The position numbers were made by a program, and so were the translations under genes. A stretch of DNA of 64,000 nucleotides, from contig NZ_ALAP01000038.1 in NCBI RefSeq assembly GCF_000280905.1, positions 1-64,000 on the forward strand, written 5' to 3'. This DNA is from Streptomyces sp. AA1529 (lineage in GTDB: Bacteria > Actinomycetota > Actinomycetes > Streptomycetales > Streptomycetaceae). Of this stretch, positions 61,361-64,000 are shown one piece after another. Position 1 is the first letter of the stretch. Every line of letters starts with the position of its first letter. Under the pieces are notes generated by a model, which worked only from the letters and a program-made list of their open reading frames with translations, was not told the origin of the DNA and did not search any database.

Positions 61361-63374
61361 GGTCGGGCAGCCGGAGTGTCGCCAGATCGTCGCGGGACGG
61401 GGTGCCCGCGTAGCCGGACAGCCGCAGATCCCGGTAGGCGCAGCTCTTCTCGTAGAGGGTGCGCAGAAAACGGCCGTTGCCCAGCTCGTCGATCCAGCCC
61501 TGGTCGACGACGTGCCCGCTGATGCTGCGCAGCTCCTCCAGCGCCTCCTCGTCCCAGACATCGCCGTTGTCGGCGGCCAGCACCTCACCGATCGCCGTCA
61601 GTTCCAGCGGCCGGTAGCTGGGGAAGTCCACCCGGGTCGTGAATCGGGAGGAGAGCCCCGGGTTGGCCGCCAGCAGCCGGTCCATCCCCTCCGGGTAGCC
61701 CGCCAGGATCACCACCAGCTGGTCCCGGTTGTCCTCCGCCCGCTTGAGCAGCACCTGCAGCGCCTCGTCGCCGTACGCGTCGCCCTTGGAGTAACCCGAG
61801 TTGGAGAGGGCGTACGCCTCGTCGACGAACAGCACGCCGCCCAGCGCCGAGTCGATCAGCTCGTTGGCCTTGACCGCCGTCTGCCCCAGGAACTCGCCCA
61901 CCAGATCGGCCCGCTGCGCCTCGACCAGATGGTCGCCGCCCAGCAGCCCCAGCGCGTAGAAGGCCCGGCCCAGGATGCGCGCCACCGTGGTCTTGCCGGT
62001 CCCGGAGGGGCCGGAGAAGACGAAGTGCCGTTTCGGCGGCTGGACGGGCAACCCCTGACCGGCCCGCAGCCGCGCCATGTGCAACTGCGCGGAGAGCGCC
62101 CGGACCTGGCGCTTGACCGGCTCCAGGCCGACCATCCGCTCCAGCTCCTCCAGGGCCTGCGCCAGCAGCACCGGGTCCGAGGGCCCGGCCGGTACTCTGC
62201 CGTCCCCGGCGGCCGCCCGCCCGCGCAGCACGCCCGCGTCGACGCGGACCGGTTCGGCCGGGTCGCCGGAGTCCTCCAGGCGCAGCGCGTCCGCCTCCGG
62301 GTCCATCAGCGGGTCGGCGGCCCCGGCGTCGTCCGCCGCCTCCGGCTCCCCGCCGCCGGTGCCCGGCGGCCCGCCCGGGTCCTTGCGGCGTGCGCTGCCG
62401 TCCTGGAACCCCGAGCCCCCGAGGGAGCGGCCGTCCTCGGCTGCGGCCCCGTCGGTGGGATCCGCCGGATCGGCGGGCTGTGCCGGGTCGCCGGTCGGCT
62501 CGGCGCCTCTGTCGAACAGCTCCGGGGCCGCGGTCCGGTCCGGGCCGCCCAGCGAGCCGGAGAGCACGGCGGCCGCCAGATCCTCCGCCGTGCCGCCGCC
62601 ACCGTCGCTGTCCGCGATCGTCGTCAGCCGGGCCGCCGTGTCCATGAACGTCGGGTCGATCCGGTGGACCGCGCGGTAGAGCGGCAGTGCCGCCGCGCTG
62701 CGCCCGGTGCCCTCCCGGGCGCGGGCCAGCCAGTAGCGCAGCTCCTTGCGCTGCGGCTGCTCGCTGCGGCAGCGCATCAGTGCGGCCGCGAGCAGCGGTT
62801 CGGCCTGCCCGTACATCTCCAGCCGGACCCGGGCCATGCCCGCGAACAGCCCGGCCTCGATGCCCAGCAGGGGATCGTCCACCAGCGGTTCGGTGTGCGC
62901 GACCAGCCCTTCCCAGTCCTTGGCCAGGTAGGCCCGGCAGGCGTGCAGGAACCGCACCTGCGGGTCGGCGTCCACCGGGGGGCAGCCCGCCAGGGCGCGG
63001 TCGAGTTCGGCGACGTGGCGCCCGTCCAGCCAGTGCGAGGCGTGCGCCAGCAGCAGGTCCCGCTCGTACTCCAGCACCGGCTGCACCCACCAGCCCAGCC
63101 AGTACCAGGAGTTGAGGGTGCGCCCGTGCCGGGCGCGCTGCTCGCCGAAGCGTTCCCGGTGGTGGTGCATCCGCAGCAGCGCGGTCGCGGTGTCGGCGCG
63201 CAGTGCGTGCAGGCCCAGCCAGGCGTCGGCCATCCCCGGATCGAGCCGCACCGCGGTGCGGAACTCCTCCTCGGCCTGCGCGTATCCGCCGATGGTGTAC
63301 GCGTCCACCCCGCGCAGCCAGGCGAGTTCGGCCGGGGCGTGCAGGCCCTGGGGGTCCTGCGTGCCGAAGTTCAT
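61281..63374 (-). CDS. TPR-AAA+ ATPase, EccA/CbbX-like
   Basis: About 697 residues. The N-terminal half is TPR-like helical repeats (DAYTIGGYAQAEEEFRTAVRLDPGMADAWLGLHAL and later pairs). A ~130-residue acidic linker (about 270-400) leads to a AAA+ domain with Walker A FSGPSGTGKTTVARILG, Walker B GVLFVDEAYAL and sensor GNGRFLRTLYEK. This matches EccA of type VII secretion and the CbbX/SpoVK group. No ESX genes are nearby. ATG at 63374 is preferred, but a GTG at 63386 also has GGGGGA at a suitable distance. Confidence 0.85.
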   Translation of the reverse strand: MNFGTQDPQGLHAPAELAWLRGVDAYTIGGYAQAEEEFRTAVRLDPGMADAWLGLHALRADTATALLRMHHHRERFGEQRARHGRTLNSWYWLGWWVQPVLEYERDLLLAHASHWLDGRHVAELDRALAGCPPVDADPQVRFLHACRAYLAKDWEGLVAHTEPLVDDPLLGIEAGLFAGMARVRLEMYGQAEPLLAAALMRCRSEQPQRKELRYWLARAREGTGRSAAALPLYRAVHRIDPTFMDTAARLTTIADSDGGGGTAEDLAAAVLSGSLGGPDRTAAPELFDRGAEPTGDPAQPADPADPTDGAAAEDGRSLGGSGFQDGSARRKDPGGPPGTGGGEPEAADDAGAADPLMDPEADALRLEDSGDPAEPVRVDAGVLRGRAAAGDGRVPAGPSDPVLLAQALEELERMVGLEPVKRQVRALSAQLHMARLRAGQGLPVQPPKRHFVFSGPSGTGKTTVARILGRAFYALGLLGGDHLVEAQRADLVGEFLGQTAVKANELIDSALGGVLFVDEAYALSNSGYSKGDAYGDEALQVLLKRAEDNRDQLVVILAGYPEGMDRLLAANPGLSSRFTTRVDFPSYRPLELTAIGEVLAADNGDVWDEEALEELRSISGHVVDQGWIDELGNGRFLRTLYEKSCAYRDLRLSGYAGTPSRDDLATLRLPDLMQAYGEVLSGRGPDGSPPGAQPPPG

Positions 63375-63440
63375 CACGTCCCCCACGAAATGTCCCCCGT
63401 CATCTGCCGGTTATCACCCGGGGTTCCCACGCTGTTCCGC

Positions 63441-63468
63441 ATCGTACCCGTGCTCAGGGCGCTGTCGA
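63441..63468 (-). promoter_or_regulatory. Candidate promoter of the TPR-AAA gene
   Basis: On the minus strand TCGACA (63463-63468) and TACGAT (63441-63446) are 16 bp apart, a reasonable housekeeping promoter, about 67 bp upstream of the start codon. Confidence 0.35.
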
Positions 63469-63591
63469 AGGGCGGTCTACCCGGCTTCCGGGCGCGCGGA
63501 ACGGCCTGTCGCGGCGGGATGCGAGGGGGGATCCGGCGCGGAAGGGTAACCGTAGAACCGATACAGAGGGTGAGAGAAATGTGAGTCTCTT

Positions 63592-63620
63592 GTTCCGCTT
63601 CGGGTATTCCGAGGCAGAAC
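63592..63620. repeat. Imperfect hairpin adjoining the 63620-63657 stem
   Basis: GTTCCGCTTCGG (63592-63603) and CCGAGGCAGAAC (63609-63620) pair with one mismatch and one G-U around GTATT. It abuts the next hairpin, giving two stems in tandem. Confidence 0.55.
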
Positions 63621-63657
63621 GAAGCCCCCGGTCACGGGGGAACAACCGGGGGCTTCG
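63620..63657 (-). terminator. Perfect 13-bp terminator hairpin
   Basis: CGAAGCCCCCGGT (63620-63632) is the exact reverse complement of 63645-63657, with a 12-base loop containing five consecutive G (C on the other strand). It lies downstream of the uridine-kinase-like gene and of the minus-strand promoter at 63693-63721, so it would end transcripts from either. Confidence 0.7.
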
Positions 63658-63692
63658 CGTCTGAAGACGGCCTGCGCAGACCGCCTGTTGGA

Positions 63693-63721
63693 AAACTAAT
63701 CGGTCCCGCGCCGATGGTCAA
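63693..63721 (-). promoter_or_regulatory. Strong minus-strand promoter, possible small-RNA promoter
   Basis: Read on the minus strand, TTGACC (63716-63721) and TAGTTT (63693-63698) are exactly 17 bp apart, one of the best housekeeping-type promoters in the window. Transcription would begin near 63686 and meet the 13-bp terminator stem within about 30 bases, giving an RNA of roughly 70 nt. Otherwise it could drive a long leader for the TPR-AAA gene. Confidence 0.5.
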
Positions 63722-63756
63722 GCCGCTCGGTTGCACACCGTACCGACAGCATGCCC

Positions 63757-64000
63757 TCAACGGCCGTCGCTTATACGGAGCGTCATATTCAGCGGCGGGC
63801 CCGGCGTCTCGCCACGCCTCTCCCGCACCTCGTACCCCGTGCGTCCCCGGCCCGTTTCGCGGACCAGGAAGTCCGCGAACGGGCGCGACGGGTCGGCCGC
63901 GAAGTGCGCGCGCTCCGCGGGGATCCACCGCGCCCAGAAGTCCCGCTGCGCCGGGCCGTCGCGGTGCCGCCCGCGCCGCCACGCGTCCGCGGCCGCCATC
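63757..64000 (-). CDS. Uridine-kinase-like protein, C-terminal part
   Basis: Only the last ~80 residues lie in the window; the gene enters from beyond position 64000. RDFWARWIPAERAHFAADPSRPFADFLV resembles the end of actinobacterial uridine/nucleoside kinase-like P-loop proteins (W, acidic, then P-xx-AD-hydrophobic). It ends RISDGR. The P-loop is outside the window, so the call is tentative. Other frames here lack this pattern. Confidence 0.45.
   Translation of the reverse strand, partial: MAAADAWRRGRHRDGPAQRDFWARWIPAERAHFAADPSRPFADFLVRETGRGRTGYEVRERRGETPGPPLNMTLRISDGR

Noticed and set aside
63620..63760. tRNA gene
   Set aside because: Although hairpins are dense, no T-loop sequence (GTTCGA type) or cloverleaf with an acceptor stem could be fitted on either strand.

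Overview
The window is high-GC actinobacterial chromosome and almost certainly comes from Streptomyces or a very close relative. Three proteins carry most of that argument: a 166-residue BldD with an intact c-di-GMP motif, a 107-residue sIHF/mIHF, and a 92-residue omega subunit, all of which read as the streptomycete forms. GTG starts, 1-4 base stop/start overlaps and long terminator hairpins without U-tracts fit. I see no transposase, integrase, CRISPR array, rRNA or convincing tRNA; this is conserved core chromosome.

Layout. 1-5.9 kb: a divergent HugZ-like gene and rpsD share an iron-box-like operator, followed by two small envelope-type genes, alaS and ruvX. 6-12 kb: mltG and the shikimate genes aroE, aroC, aroK, aroB, mostly overlapping. 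12-15.4 kb: a proline-rich ATPase, an M24-fold protein lacking metal ligands, efp and nusB. 15.7-16.2 kb: bldD, convergent with nusB across a strong bidirectional hairpin. 16.4-26.9 kb: the complete de novo UMP pathway (pyrR, pyrB, pyrC, a membrane PH-like gene, carA, carB, pyrD, pyrF), with a PyrR-binding leader at the front and a perfect 14-bp terminator stem at the end. 27-31.4 kb: mihF, gmk, rpoZ, coaBC, metK. 31.7-38.3 kb: helicase-motif-less priA, a small DNA-binding protein, fmt, rsmB, rpe. 38.4-42.9 kb: a SorC regulator, a two-gene cation/proton antiporter and guaB1. 43.1-46.3 kb: an Lrp regulator with a davA/davB-like lysine oxygenase-amidase pair. 46.3-51.7 kb: accessory genes (F420-type oxidoreductase, DUF5995, GNAT, uracil permease, MFS). 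51.9-56.8 kb: an FMN riboswitch and ribD, ribE, ribM, ribAB, ribH. 56.8-58 kb: hisE and hisG. 58-64 kb: a PH-domain gene, two CNNM/CorC-type membrane proteins behind a structured leader, a TPR-AAA ATPase and the end of a uridine-kinase-like gene.

The genes supply central precursors (aromatic amino acids, pyrimidines, riboflavin, SAM, CoA, histidine) and information-processing factors. Regulation visible in the DNA includes an iron box, adjacent palindromes before bldD, a PyrR RNA site overlapping the pyrR ribosome-binding site, and an FMN riboswitch. The least explained signals are the multi-hairpin leader at 58.55-58.70 kb, a promoter-plus-hairpin unit at 63.62-63.72 kb that could be a short RNA, and the M24 pseudo-peptidase before efp. 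All assignments rest on reading the sequence and recalled family knowledge; no database search was run.
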